Source: a virus
Reading direction: 5' to 3' (one strand)
Virus record (IMG/VR): IMGVR_UViG_3300006846_000014
Location: 1 to 64,000 of that record
Length of the DNA stretch: 64,000 nt
Below are positions 1-8,212 of the stretch, piece by piece. Within the stretch, counting starts at the first letter, position 1; each line of letters opens with the position of its first letter. The notes below the pieces were generated by a model, which saw only the letters and a program-made list of their open reading frames with translations, searched no databases and had not been told where the DNA came from. The position numbers and the translations under genes were made by a program.

Positions 1-94
1 GGCCGCCCCCCGAAAACCCAGCGAAGAGACCTTTTTCTTGTTCAGGGGGAATAGAAATCTACCCGCAGGAAAATCCATAGAAAGGAGTTGCGCA

Positions 95-430
95 TTGGCT
101 GCATATCTTTGGACTATTTTTGTTCTATTTGCGTTCCCCGTAGCATCAGAACCTCTTCCAGGTGCGGCTAACGTGGCCTGCAATGGAAATCAGGTGTGCT
201 TTCTTCGCAGTGCGGCCACATCGAAGCCCGGCCTGTACAACGTGGGAGACGGATACGAGGTTAAGGGCTGGACGGAAATGGAATTTATCCGCAAGTGCCA
301 ATTGCTAACCCAGACCTATAGCGTGCCCACAAGCACGAAGATTAGGTGGGGCGATGGGCCGCGCACGATCTCTTGCCACGTGCTTGGCGTGGAAGAGGTG
401 CTAATGTGGATGGTTGTTGATCCCAGGTAA
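95..430 (+). CDS. Small secreted protein of unknown function
   Basis: I do not recognise this 111-residue protein. The first ~20 residues form a hydrophobic segment ending in a signal-peptidase-like VASEP, so export is likely. The mature part has four Cys (CNGNQVC and two further), which would fit disulfides in the periplasm. I chose the TTG at 95 because an AAAGGAG ribosome site lies 7 bases upstream and the signal peptide begins there; an in-frame TTG at 38 would add a hydrophilic leader without a ribosome site. A terminator-like hairpin follows. Confidence 0.55.
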   Translation: MAAYLWTIFVLFAFPVASEPLPGAANVACNGNQVCFLRSAATSKPGLYNVGDGYEVKGWTEMEFIRKCQLLTQTYSVPTSTKIRWGDGPRTISCHVLGVEEVLMWMVVDPR

Positions 431-487
431 AGGCGTCTCCTATGGCTATGGGGCTTTCCTTCCCCCAATGCCACGGTAGAGACCCGG

Positions 488-522
488 AACCGGGGCGCAC
501 TGGCATGCAGCCCCGGTTTTCA
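488..522 (+). terminator. Probable intrinsic terminator
   Basis: Perfect 9-bp inverted repeat AACCGGGGC / GCCCCGGTT (488-496 and 510-518) with a 13-base loop and a short T-rich tail. It follows the secreted-protein gene. Confidence 0.5.
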
Positions 523-562
523 TTAGCGACCCCATGACTTCGACGGCATGGCGCGGCGCTAT

Positions 563-612
563 GGCGGGGCGGTAAGCGTGATTATGAGCGTGATCACGTG
601 AGCCGCCCCGCC
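563..612. promoter_or_regulatory. Large inverted repeat with palindromic loop upstream of the phosphoesterase gene
   Basis: Arms GGCGGGGCGG (563-572) and CCGCCCCGCC (603-612) are perfectly complementary over 10 bp. The 30-base loop holds AGCGTGATTATGAGCGTGAT, a repeated GCGTGAT, and the overlapping palindromes GTGATCAC and CACGTG. It could be an operator, a packaging or processing site, or a terminator (TTTC follows). No function is proven. Confidence 0.4.
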
Positions 613-665
613 TTTCAATCTATCTCCCTTTGTGCTGCGTAGGGCAATTGTGGAGATACGGGCAT

Positions 666-1736
666 ATGGACCGTGAAGACGCCAAGGCACAGCTTTGGCA
701 ACAGGCGCTTGACCTTGTGCTAAAACACGGCACATATGAGCAGGCATCGAGAGCATCAGGCATCAGCAAGACAACGCTGTATGATCGCGCGAAGATGGGG
801 CGTAGCGCGGGGCTAATGCCCCATGCAGAGCAGGCCCCGGTTGGTGCTGTACTTACTCAGCCGCGCCTTCCAAGCGCGGCAATGAGCGACGAAGAGCTAC
901 TGGACGGCCTGGAAATCGCCTACCGGCGCACCCATCGCGAACACGCTGCAAGACGGTGGCATGAAATTGCCGTGAACAGCGACGCACCTATGGGGATTGT
1001 GTGGTTTGGTGATCCCCATATGGACGATGGTGGTTGCGATTGGCCGCAATTGCGCTATGACGTTGCAGTAACGGCCAAAACGCCGGGCATGGTGGGTGCC
1101 AATATCGGTGACAGCACCAATAATTGGCTTGGCAAGCTTTTGCACCTTTACGAGGAACAGCTTGTTACCCGCACCCAGGCCGCACAGCTTGTGGAGTGGC
1201 TGTTGCACCGTTCCGGGGTTGAGTGGCTGATGTGGTTGCTTGGAAACCACGACGCTTGGCGCGGTGGAAGTGAGCTGATGCGCGCGCAAGCGCGGAACAT
1301 CGTCCCGCTTCACGATTGGCAGGCCCAAATCAAGCTTACCTTTCCGTGCGGTTTGAAACTTCCCATATGGGCGGCGCACGACTTCAAGGGAAGCTCGGCG
1401 ATCAACCCGCTGCAAGGCCCCATGAAGATGGCAGAGCGCGCACAGGCGGCCCTGTACATCTGCGGCCATCGCCACAACTACGCCATGTTTCATAGCGAGC
1501 ACCCTTTCCAGGGCGGCCAGTTTTGGGCATGCCGCGCCAAGGGCTACAAGGCCATCGACAGTTACGCGGAAAAGGGGCAGTTCGGACACCAGATCACGGG
1601 CGCTTCCATCGTCTCCGTTATCGATCCCCTTGCACGCGGCGGCGCTGGCTACGTGCATTGCTTCCCTGATGTGGAAGAAGGGGCTGACTATCTGCTGTGG
1701 CGTCGCAAGCGGGCGGGGTTCTGCGATGAGACCTAA
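666..1736 (+). CDS. Helix-turn-helix/metallophosphoesterase fusion
   Basis: The 356-residue protein begins with a small HTH (about 20-45, AS-x3-GISKTTLYD) of the kind seen in phage terminase small subunits and Fis/Psq-type binders. A calcineurin-like phosphoesterase domain follows, with all metal motifs visible: DPH (116-118), GDS-TNN (148-153), GNHD (193-196), AHDF (237-240) and GHRH (267-270). The family hydrolyses phosphomono- or diesters using two metals. The HTH suggests it is brought to DNA, so a nuclease or end-processing role is possible (inference). Start ATG 666 comes directly before the HTH. The next gene overlaps by 11 bases. Confidence 0.75.
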   Translation: MDREDAKAQLWQQALDLVLKHGTYEQASRASGISKTTLYDRAKMGRSAGLMPHAEQAPVGAVLTQPRLPSAAMSDEELLDGLEIAYRRTHREHAARRWHEIAVNSDAPMGIVWFGDPHMDDGGCDWPQLRYDVAVTAKTPGMVGANIGDSTNNWLGKLLHLYEEQLVTRTQAAQLVEWLLHRSGVEWLMWLLGNHDAWRGGSELMRAQARNIVPLHDWQAQIKLTFPCGLKLPIWAAHDFKGSSAINPLQGPMKMAERAQAALYICGHRHNYAMFHSEHPFQGGQFWACRAKGYKAIDSYAEKGQFGHQITGASIVSVIDPLARGGAGYVHCFPDVEEGADYLLWRRKRAGFCDET

Positions 1737-1989
1737 GAAGAAATTCGTTCGGGCGGCGCTGGCCGCCCTGAAATTGGCGGCCCAATCTCGCGAGATATAC
1801 GGGCCGTTCAACAGTGCTCACGAAGGCTTCGGCGTTCTTATGGAAGAGTTCGAAGAGCTGAAAGAGCACGTTTGGACGAAGCAACGCAACCGCGATCTCG
1901 AAGCCATGCGCAAAGAGGCTATCGACGTTGCGGCAAGCGCTATACGCATAGCTGCCGAGCTGTGCACTGAAAAGAGAGGGCGGCGCTAA
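1726..1989 (+). CDS. MazG-like nucleotide pyrophosphohydrolase (short)
   Basis: 87-residue all-helical protein. The pattern HEGF-x3-MEEFEEL, then EAIDVAA about 30 residues later, matches the short MazG-like family, whose EExxE and ExxD acidic residues hold Mg2+ and cleave NTPs to NMP and PPi. It overlaps the upstream phosphoesterase by 11 bases and touches the ParB-like gene by one base, so the genes are probably translated together. It may clean the dNTP pool; a substrate cannot be read from the sequence. Confidence 0.6.
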   Translation: MRPKKKFVRAALAALKLAAQSREIYGPFNSAHEGFGVLMEEFEELKEHVWTKQRNRDLEAMRKEAIDVAASAIRIAAELCTEKRGRR

Positions 1990-2600
1990 TGGCGAAGCTG
2001 AAGAAGGGCCTTGAGGCCAAGGTATCAGAAATCGAAGTGCGGCCCTGGAATTGGTTCAAGCCGCATCCCGAAAACCCGCGCGAGCACGATGCGGCTTCAA
2101 TTCAGAAGCTGGCCGATTACATGAAGCGCGTGGGTTTCGTGGGCGCGCTTGTGGCGCGGCCCGATGGCACCATTCTGGCCGGTCATAAGCGTTGGCAGGC
2201 GTTTGGTTGCGTGGACAAGGCGGCAAGCATTCCGTGCGCCATCTTCGAGGGCACGGATGCGGAAGCCTTGGAGCTTATCCTGGCTGACAACCGTTTCGGC
2301 GAAGACAGCACGTGGAACGACGAGCTTCTGGCCGCCGCTGTTCAGAAGCTTATCGACCAAGATATGGACCCGGCCGGGGCCGGTTTCTCGGATGATGAGC
2401 TGCAAACCATCATTGGCGGTTGGAAGCCCACCGTTACGGCGGAAGAGCTGGCCGGAGACGTGGCAGAGCTGAAAGCGGTAATCAAGGTGCGTTGCCTGCC
2501 GCAGCACAAAGACACGGTGAAGAAGCACCTGGATAACGCCTTGCAGGCCATGCGAGACGGGGGAGACATCGATTTTGGAGACAGCCTCGAAATCGAATAG
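1989..2600 (+). CDS. ParB/Srx-type domain protein beside the DNA-modification genes
   Basis: 203 residues. The N-terminal half is a ParB-like domain: HPENPREH (26-33) and AGHKRW (64-69) are the box motifs, followed by ILADNR (92-97). Phage and plasmid ParB-like proteins include CTPases, nucleases and adaptors for DNA-modifying enzymes. The gene overlaps dpdA by 26 bases, so the two are probably coupled. The bacterial Dpd 7-deazaguanine system also needs a ParB-related partner (DpdB), so an accessory role in base exchange is a reasonable inference; partition is unlikely because no ParA is seen. Confidence 0.7.
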   Translation: MAKLKKGLEAKVSEIEVRPWNWFKPHPENPREHDAASIQKLADYMKRVGFVGALVARPDGTILAGHKRWQAFGCVDKAASIPCAIFEGTDAEALELILADNRFGEDSTWNDELLAAAVQKLIDQDMDPAGAGFSDDELQTIIGGWKPTVTAEELAGDVAELKAVIKVRCLPQHKDTVKKHLDNALQAMRDGGDIDFGDSLEIE

Positions 2601-3438
2601 AATTCCCATCCTGATATCCTACTCCTACCTTGGTTCAGACCTGCGCAAGCTGGTGAAGAGCAGGCGGGAGGATATCGAATTCATGTTGGACAGCGGGGCC
2701 TTTACCGCCTTCAAGATGGGGAAGGAGGTAACGCTTGACGGCTATTGCGGCTTCCTGGATACGTTGCGCATGGACGGCCTTATGCCGGATTGCTATTACA
2801 CGCTAGACGTGATCGGGCAACCGGAGCAGACCCTACGCAATTACGAAATCATGCTCTCGCGGGGCTTCAAGCCTATCCCCATCGCCACGCGGGGCGATAC
2901 GGAAGAAACCGTCAACGCCTACTATCAGACTTCTGATTACGTGGCTTTCGGCGGCCTTGCGTCCGCCAATCTGGCGGGCGCGCAATGGGCGGCCAAAATG
3001 ATTGAATGGTCGGCAGGGCGCAAGGCGCATTTGCTGGGCATGACACGTTGGCCCCTAATCAAGCTTCTGAAGCCGTACAGCGTGGACAGTAGCTCTTGGA
3101 AACAGGGCGGGCGCTTCGGTACGGTATCCGTCTATATGGGGCACGGCGTGATGGAGTTGCTTCACCCGCGCCAGCTTACCCGCGCCAAGCTTAACCGGCG
3201 CGTGGCCGAGCGCATCCGCAAGCTGGGATATGATCCCTATTCAATCTTTGCCCCAGACGCTGGCAAAGGTGTGTGTTCCACTTGGCAGAACATCACAACG
3301 GCCTCGTGGGTGGAATTTTCTTGTGAGTTACGCCGCGTTCTTGGTGTGAAACTGTTCTTTGCGATCACGACAAGCATCTATACGCGCTTGCTGATGCAGC
3401 ACTATGACGCGGGCCGATACCATGGAAAAGCCGTATGA
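2575..3438 (+). CDS. dpdA: DNA guanine transglycosylase DpdA (phage type)
   Basis: Phage DpdA belongs to the tRNA-guanine transglycosylase superfamily and swaps guanine in DNA for a 7-deazaguanine base. The 287-residue TIM-barrel protein shows LDSGAF (38-43) with the expected catalytic Asp39, a second Asp in YYTLDV (D78), FGGLAS (125-130) matching the TGT GGL loop, and HLLGMT (152-157). The start is TTG 2575 with GGGGGAG about 9 bases upstream, inside the end of the ParB-like gene. FolE, QueD and QueE follow in the same operon, which strongly supports the call. Which base it inserts is not fixed by sequence. Confidence 0.85.
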   Translation: METASKSNRIPILISYSYLGSDLRKLVKSRREDIEFMLDSGAFTAFKMGKEVTLDGYCGFLDTLRMDGLMPDCYYTLDVIGQPEQTLRNYEIMLSRGFKPIPIATRGDTEETVNAYYQTSDYVAFGGLASANLAGAQWAAKMIEWSAGRKAHLLGMTRWPLIKLLKPYSVDSSSWKQGGRFGTVSVYMGHGVMELLHPRQLTRAKLNRRVAERIRKLGYDPYSIFAPDAGKGVCSTWQNITTASWVEFSCELRRVLGVKLFFAITTSIYTRLLMQHYDAGRYHGKAV

Positions 3439-4108
3439 CGTTAGGCTGGTGATCGAAAAAGTTCGATCCCAGCTAAAGGCGAAGGGCGTTTCGATGCACG
3501 CCAATGCATCGCTGGCCGATTATATCGATGACTTCGAAATGGAGTGCATCGAGGAAGGGGTTAAGCTTGCGATGGAGGGCGTACTTGACGCCCTTCTGAT
3601 CGACAGGGAGAATGATCCCAACGCGAAGAACACTGCCGCGCGCGTGGCGAAGATGTACGTGCGCGAAGTGTTCAAGGGGCGCTATTTAAGGCCGCCTGAA
3701 GCCACTTCGTTCCCCAACGTGGTGCAGGGCTCCGATATGTTTGTAGCAGGCCCTTGGGGCTTTAATTCGGCTTGTAGCCACCATTTGGTTCCCATCATTG
3801 GGAAGGCATGGGTAGGCGTGCTCTCAGGGAACGCCCTGCTCGGTCTATCGAAGTTTGGGCGCATCACAGAACACATCATGTCCAGGCCGCAGATACAGGA
3901 GGAAGCCACGCAACAGCTTGTGGAAGCCCTGCACGCGGCCTTTGCGCCGCGTGGCGTTGGCGTGATCGTTCAGGCGCGGCATTTCTGTGCGTGCTGGCGT
4001 GGCGTGCGAGATGCGGGCACCGTGATGATTACCCAGGCCGCGCGCGGAACAATGAACCTACCCCACCAAATGGAGCGTATGTTGGGGCTGATGGAGCTTG
4101 CAAAGTGA
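3404..4108 (+). CDS. folE: GTP cyclohydrolase I
   Basis: Converts GTP to 7,8-dihydroneopterin triphosphate, the first step of 7-deazaguanine synthesis. Zinc ligands are in CSHHL (C124, H127) and HFCAC (C195), with GLSKFGRI and RPQIQEEATQQL in the usual places. The Glu usual in the CEHH motif is Ser here. There are two possible ATG starts, 3404 and 3422, neither with a clear ribosome site, so coupling to dpdA is likely. The stop overlaps the queD GTG as GTGA. Confidence 0.9.
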   Translation: MTRADTMEKPYDVRLVIEKVRSQLKAKGVSMHANASLADYIDDFEMECIEEGVKLAMEGVLDALLIDRENDPNAKNTAARVAKMYVREVFKGRYLRPPEATSFPNVVQGSDMFVAGPWGFNSACSHHLVPIIGKAWVGVLSGNALLGLSKFGRITEHIMSRPQIQEEATQQLVEALHAAFAPRGVGVIVQARHFCACWRGVRDAGTVMITQAARGTMNLPHQMERMLGLMELAK

Positions 4109-4569
4109 GCATCACAAACGGCGTTATCACGGCCACGCGCACGCACGAGATTTGCGCCGGTCATAGCGTTTGGGGCCATGAGGGGAAGTGCGCGCACCTT
4201 CACGGCCACAACTACAAATTCCACCTTGTGTGCGCGGCGCACACGCTTGACCACATTGGGCGTGTGCTGGACTTTTCTCAAATCAAGACGTTGCTGTGCG
4301 CATGGCTTGAGGAGAATTGGGACCACAAGTTTCTGTTATGGGAACAAGACCCGCGTTTGCGGGCTCTCATGGAAATCGACAGAACAGTGGTTGCCGTTCC
4401 TTTCAACCCTACAGCGGAGAACATGGCTAGGCATTTGGTCTGCTGCGTTGGCCCCATGCAGTTATTTGGCACGGGGGTGCAACTCGTTGAAACGATCATT
4501 GAAGAAACCGGCAAATGCCGCGCTTCATACCGGCTCCATGCTGGCGGTTACGTGGGCTCACTTCACTAG
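4105..4569 (+). CDS. queD: 6-carboxy-tetrahydropterin synthase QueD
   Basis: Makes 6-carboxy-5,6,7,8-tetrahydropterin from the FolE product. The 154-residue protein keeps the active-site set: H20 in CAGH, C29 (KCAHL, catalytic Cys), HGHNY zinc ligands H33/H35, the DH pair at 73-74, PTAENMA (102-108) and the C-terminal Glu in IIEETGKC. Start is GTG 4105, overlapping the folE stop. The C-terminus overlaps the phosphoribosyltransferase start by 32 bases. Confidence 0.88.
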   Translation: MSITNGVITATRTHEICAGHSVWGHEGKCAHLHGHNYKFHLVCAAHTLDHIGRVLDFSQIKTLLCAWLEENWDHKFLLWEQDPRLRALMEIDRTVVAVPFNPTAENMARHLVCCVGPMQLFGTGVQLVETIIEETGKCRASYRLHAGGYVGSLH

Positions 4570-4999
4570 GGGGGCTGAGGCCCTTATCCGTTTTTACGCG
4601 GACTATGTGAAATCGGGCTCCGTTAAAAGCGTGTACGGCATCCCGCGCGGCGGCCTGCCGATGGCGGTTGCCGTAAGCCATGGCCTTGGCATCCCGCTAA
4701 TCACGGATAGGGCCGAAGTTGACCAGCTTAACACGCTGGTTATAGACGATGTTATCGAAAGCGGCGAAACGATGGACACCTTTCCGGTTGTTCACTTCGC
4801 CGCGTGGTTTGATAAATCGGAGCATGTTCACGGCGGGACCGTGGCGTATATCATCGACCCGGAGACATGGCTTGTCTTTCCGTGGGAAAACAGGGTGGAG
4901 GCGGAACGTGACAGAGCAGCATATGCCCAAGGGCACAAGCCAAAGCGGCGGGCCAAGCGAGAGCAGCAAAACGCGCTTTGCGGAAGGCTTGCTCCTTAA
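4538..4999 (+). CDS. Purine-type phosphoribosyltransferase-like protein in the deazaguanine operon
   Basis: 153 residues with a type I PRTase fold signature: RGGLP (37-41), the PRPP-binding loop LVIDDVIESGET (67-78) and FPWE (114-117), which is typical of Gpt-like guanine/xanthine phosphoribosyltransferases. Such enzymes join a purine base to PRPP. Sitting between queD and queE, it may act on guanine or a 7-deazaguanine base (inference). ATG 4538 is the only reasonable in-frame start and lies inside queD; the 3' end overlaps queE by 92 bases. Confidence 0.75.
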   Translation: MLAVTWAHFTRGAEALIRFYADYVKSGSVKSVYGIPRGGLPMAVAVSHGLGIPLITDRAEVDQLNTLVIDDVIESGETMDTFPVVHFAAWFDKSEHVHGGTVAYIIDPETWLVFPWENRVEAERDRAAYAQGHKPKRRAKREQQNALCGRLAP

Positions 5000-5666
5000 C
5001 GAACACTTCTCAACGATGCAAGGGGAAGGCTCCCATACGGGGAAGCCTTCCACCTTCTTCCGGCTTCAAGGCTGTGCCGTAGGGTGCCCGTGGTGCGATA
5101 CGAAATACACCTGGAAGGTGAACGCGGCCAATCTGGTGCACTATGTGGCGCTTGCGAACAAAGCGCCGGGCTCCCCTGAATTCGCCATCGTGGAAGCCGC
5201 GTTCCTGGTGCGCCTAGCCAAGGAATACGGCAACAACCACGTGGTGTTCACGGGCGGCGAGCCGTGCGTTTACGACCTTTTCAAGGTTACAAACGATCTC
5301 GAAAGCTTGGGCTTTACAACCCAGATCGAAACCAGCGGCACGCACGAAATCAGCGCGGACCCCGGAACCTTCGTAACTCTCTCGCCCAAGGTGGATATGC
5401 CGGGCGGCCTTGTGGTGCTTGATGACGCGCTATTGCGCGCCGACGAAATCAAGATGCCGGTTGGAAAACCAGCGGATATCACAACGCTGCAAAAGCTTCT
5501 GGCGAGACGCCTTGAAGTGCGCAAAAGCGCCACGGCGTACCACGTGCCCGTTTATTTGCAGCCGCTTTCCATGTCGAAGAAGGCAACGGAGCTTTGCCTG
5601 GAAGCGGCGCGGGTGAACGATTGGCTTGTCTCGGTTCAGACGCACAAGGTTGCGGGCTTGCGCTAG
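4908..5666 (+). CDS. queE: 7-carboxy-7-deazaguanine synthase QueE (radical SAM)
   Basis: Radical-SAM enzyme that contracts the pterin ring to give 7-carboxy-7-deazaguanine (CDG). The cluster motif is CAVGCPWC (C56, C60, C63), preceded by FSTMQGEG-x3-GKPSTFFR, which is diagnostic of QueE. TGGEP (115-119) and IETSGT follow. The chosen start is GTG 4908 with GGTGGAGG about 7 bases upstream; ATG 4923 is the alternative. It is the last biosynthesis gene of the block; terS follows after 8 bases. No QueC gene is seen in the window. Confidence 0.88.
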   Translation: MTEQHMPKGTSQSGGPSESSKTRFAEGLLLNEHFSTMQGEGSHTGKPSTFFRLQGCAVGCPWCDTKYTWKVNAANLVHYVALANKAPGSPEFAIVEAAFLVRLAKEYGNNHVVFTGGEPCVYDLFKVTNDLESLGFTTQIETSGTHEISADPGTFVTLSPKVDMPGGLVVLDDALLRADEIKMPVGKPADITTLQKLLARRLEVRKSATAYHVPVYLQPLSMSKKATELCLEAARVNDWLVSVQTHKVAGLR

Positions 5667-5674
5667 GAGGATGA

Positions 5675-6325
5675 ATGGCCGAAGAACAGGCGGAAAGGGG
5701 TTATCTTTCGGCGTTTGAGGCCGCGAAGCTCCTTGATATCCCCGAGCGTGATGTAAAGCGCATCGGCAACCTTGGCTATTACGCTATGAAGCGGGGCCGG
5801 TATCACCTTCTTGAGCTGATGCAGGGATATATCAAGTTCCTGCAAGATGGCCGATACCGGCAATTCGAGCTTGGTGAGCTATGCGGCATGCCGTCAAGGC
5901 AGCTTGACGACTTGGCAAAGGGCGGCTTCATCGCGCCGGACAAAAACAAGCTGTACAGTCTTCAAGAAAGCATTCGCGGCATCATTGCTTGGGCGAAGGG
6001 CGAAAGGCGTCAGAACCTTGGCACGGAAACCCAAAAGAAGCTCCAAGCTATTCGCGCGAAAGAGATTGAGCAGCGCATGGCCGCGAAAGGCGGCCAGCTT
6101 GTGCCCGTGGAAGAAGCCGAGGCTTTCGTTGCCACGATGATGGGCGAAGTTGTATCGCGTCTGGCCGGTCTTCCCGCCATGATTGGAACAAGGGACAGGG
6201 ATGTCAGAAACCGCATTGAACGTGCCGTTGACGGCATCAGGCGCGAACTGGCCGCGCTCGCTTCGAAATATGGCGAGGCTTGCGAAGCTATCCGCGAAGA
6301 TACTAGAGCCAGTAGAGAGGAATAA
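5675..6325 (+). CDS. Terminase small subunit-like protein (Nu1 type)
   Basis: 216 residues, start ATG 5675 with AGGAGG directly upstream. The N-terminus carries two excisionase-like winged-helix segments (SAFEAAKLLDIPERDVKRI and FELGELCGMPSRQLDDLA) and the C-terminus is a long helical region, the plan of lambda Nu1-type small terminases. Its position just before the large terminase gene fits. It would recognise the packaging site and recruit TerL. It overlaps the terL frame by at least 56 bases. Confidence 0.65.
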   Translation: MAEEQAERGYLSAFEAAKLLDIPERDVKRIGNLGYYAMKRGRYHLLELMQGYIKFLQDGRYRQFELGELCGMPSRQLDDLAKGGFIAPDKNKLYSLQESIRGIIAWAKGERRQNLGTETQKKLQAIRAKEIEQRMAAKGGQLVPVEEAEAFVATMMGEVVSRLAGLPAMIGTRDRDVRNRIERAVDGIRRELAALASKYGEACEAIREDTRASREE

Positions 6326-8204
6326 GCCCGATATCTGGGCATATCAAAACCGCGTCTATCCAGAAACCAGCGGCAGGCCGGGCGCTCGCGATCCCGGCCT
6401 AACCCCGTACATCATCCCTTTCGAGCACGCGCTGGACAGCGGCGAATATAAGCGCTGCGTTCTCGCCATGGCCGCCCAAAGCGGCAAGACGGAAGCGCTG
6501 CTAGACGTTATGGGTGCGCGGCTTGATCAAAGGCCCGTGCCTATCCTTTACGCGGGGCCTACTGCGGAATTCGTCAAAACGCAGTTTGAGCCCCGGTTGG
6601 TGGAGCTGTTTGAGCAATCGGCCACGTTGCAAGCCAAGTTGCTAGGCGACCGTATGCAAAGCAAGACGCTTAAGCGCATTGCTGGCGTGCGCGTGCGCTT
6701 GGCGCATGGCGGCAGCTCCACAGCCCTTAAGTCTGATCCGGCTGGCTTGGCCGTGGTGGACGAATATGACGAAATGCTGCACAACATTCGCGGCCAGGGC
6801 GATCCCCTTGGCCTTGTGGAAGCGCGTGGCGAAACATACGATGACTTCTCGGTTGGCGTGGTTTCCACGCCCTCCCTTGGCTTGGTGGAAACGGAGCTTG
6901 ACCCCAACAGCGGCTTGCGCTTCTGGAAGTATCGGGAGCCCGATGAAATCAAAAGCGGCATCTGGAAGCTTTGGCAGGAGGGCACGCGGCATCATTGGTG
7001 CTGGCCGTGTCCGCACTGCGGAGACTTCTTTGTGCCGCGCGCCGACCTGCTGAAATGGCCGAAGCACGAGAGCCCCGCGCAGGTGCTGCATTCCGCGTAT
7101 CTGGAATGCCCCGGATGCGGTGGGGTGATCGAAGAGCACCATAAGCAGGAGATGAACGAGCGCGGCGTTTATGTGGCACCGGGCCAAACCGTAAATAAGG
7201 CCGGTACAGTGGCGGGAAGCCATCCCGCCACTACCACCATTAGCTTTTGGGTTTCGGGGCTGTGTAGTCCGTTTAGAACGTTTGGGGAGCGTGCTGCGCG
7301 CCTACTTGGTGAAATGGCCACAGGCGATGCAAACAAAATCCAAACGGTCATCAATTCCGCTTTCGGCGAATGCTTCTCCCATCTGGAAGTTGAAAACGCT
7401 GTCACGTGGAAGGAAGTAGCCGGGCGCAAGCTTCCGTACCCCATGGGCAACGTGCCTTTGGGCGCGGTGATCCTTACGGCAGGCGTGGACGTGCAGCAAA
7501 AGCGGCTTGTCTACGTTATCCGTGGTTGGGGTTCTCGCGGCACATCCTGGCTTGTGGACGCCAATGAGATTTGGGGTCCAACGCATCACAATGACGTTTG
7601 GGAAGAGCTTTACAAGGTTCTTACGGCCGAGCGCGCGGGCATGCTCGTCTCAAAGGCGTTCATAGACGCGGGCTTCCGGCCAAACAAGAAATCAAGCGGC
7701 GACGCACATACCGTTTATGATTTCTGTTGGAAGAATTCATGGTTGTGCCGCGCTACACGCGGCCACCACGTGCGCATGAAGCCCCTTAGCATTGTGGAGC
7801 ATGGCATTGATGACGGCGGCCTAAGGCGGAAGATTGAGCTTGTTCACGTGGACAGCGATTTCTTCAAGCAATGGACGCATAGCGCAATCCGCCTTCCGAT
7901 GGATAAGCCGGGCGCGTTCCTGCTACCCAGCAACGCCACGGAAGATTATTGCCGTCAAGTTGCGGCGGAAAACCGCATCATAGACCCCGATACGGGTAAG
8001 CCGGAGTGGATTGTGCGCTCATCCGAGAACCATTATCTGGACGCCGAAGCCCTTGCGCGTGCTGCCGCGTGGCTTCTGAATTGCCATCTGATCCCGGAAG
8101 GCGTTGAAAGAAGCGGCGGCGTTACCGAAGAAGACAGCCATAGCGGCAAAAGCGTTGGCGAAGGCTTACGCAAGCGCATGGCACAGGCGGCCAGAAAGCT
8201 TTAG
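6270..8204 (+). CDS. Terminase large subunit, lambda GpA family
   Basis: ATP-driven packaging motor and nuclease. From ATG 6270 it is 644 residues: Walker A AAQSGKTE (68-75), Walker B VVDEYDE (162-168), a Cys-rich zinc-ribbon-like segment (CPHC and CPGC, roughly 245-290), then the nuclease half with ILTAGVDVQ. The family is usually 600-700 residues. The start is uncertain: ATG 6201 would add 23 residues but overlap terS by 125 bases. Confidence 0.92.
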   Translation: MARLAKLSAKILEPVERNKPDIWAYQNRVYPETSGRPGARDPGLTPYIIPFEHALDSGEYKRCVLAMAAQSGKTEALLDVMGARLDQRPVPILYAGPTAEFVKTQFEPRLVELFEQSATLQAKLLGDRMQSKTLKRIAGVRVRLAHGGSSTALKSDPAGLAVVDEYDEMLHNIRGQGDPLGLVEARGETYDDFSVGVVSTPSLGLVETELDPNSGLRFWKYREPDEIKSGIWKLWQEGTRHHWCWPCPHCGDFFVPRADLLKWPKHESPAQVLHSAYLECPGCGGVIEEHHKQEMNERGVYVAPGQTVNKAGTVAGSHPATTTISFWVSGLCSPFRTFGERAARLLGEMATGDANKIQTVINSAFGECFSHLEVENAVTWKEVAGRKLPYPMGNVPLGAVILTAGVDVQQKRLVYVIRGWGSRGTSWLVDANEIWGPTHHNDVWEELYKVLTAERAGMLVSKAFIDAGFRPNKKSSGDAHTVYDFCWKNSWLCRATRGHHVRMKPLSIVEHGIDDGGLRRKIELVHVDSDFFKQWTHSAIRLPMDKPGAFLLPSNATEDYCRQVAAENRIIDPDTGKPEWIVRSSENHYLDAEALARAAAWLLNCHLIPEGVERSGGVTEEDSHSGKSVGEGLRKRMAQAARKL

Positions 8205-8212
8205 GAGTTACA

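Noticed and set aside
897-1811. 304-codon frame opposite the phosphoesterase gene
   Set aside because: Metal motifs and the HTH are clearly on the plus strand; the minus frame is low-complexity.
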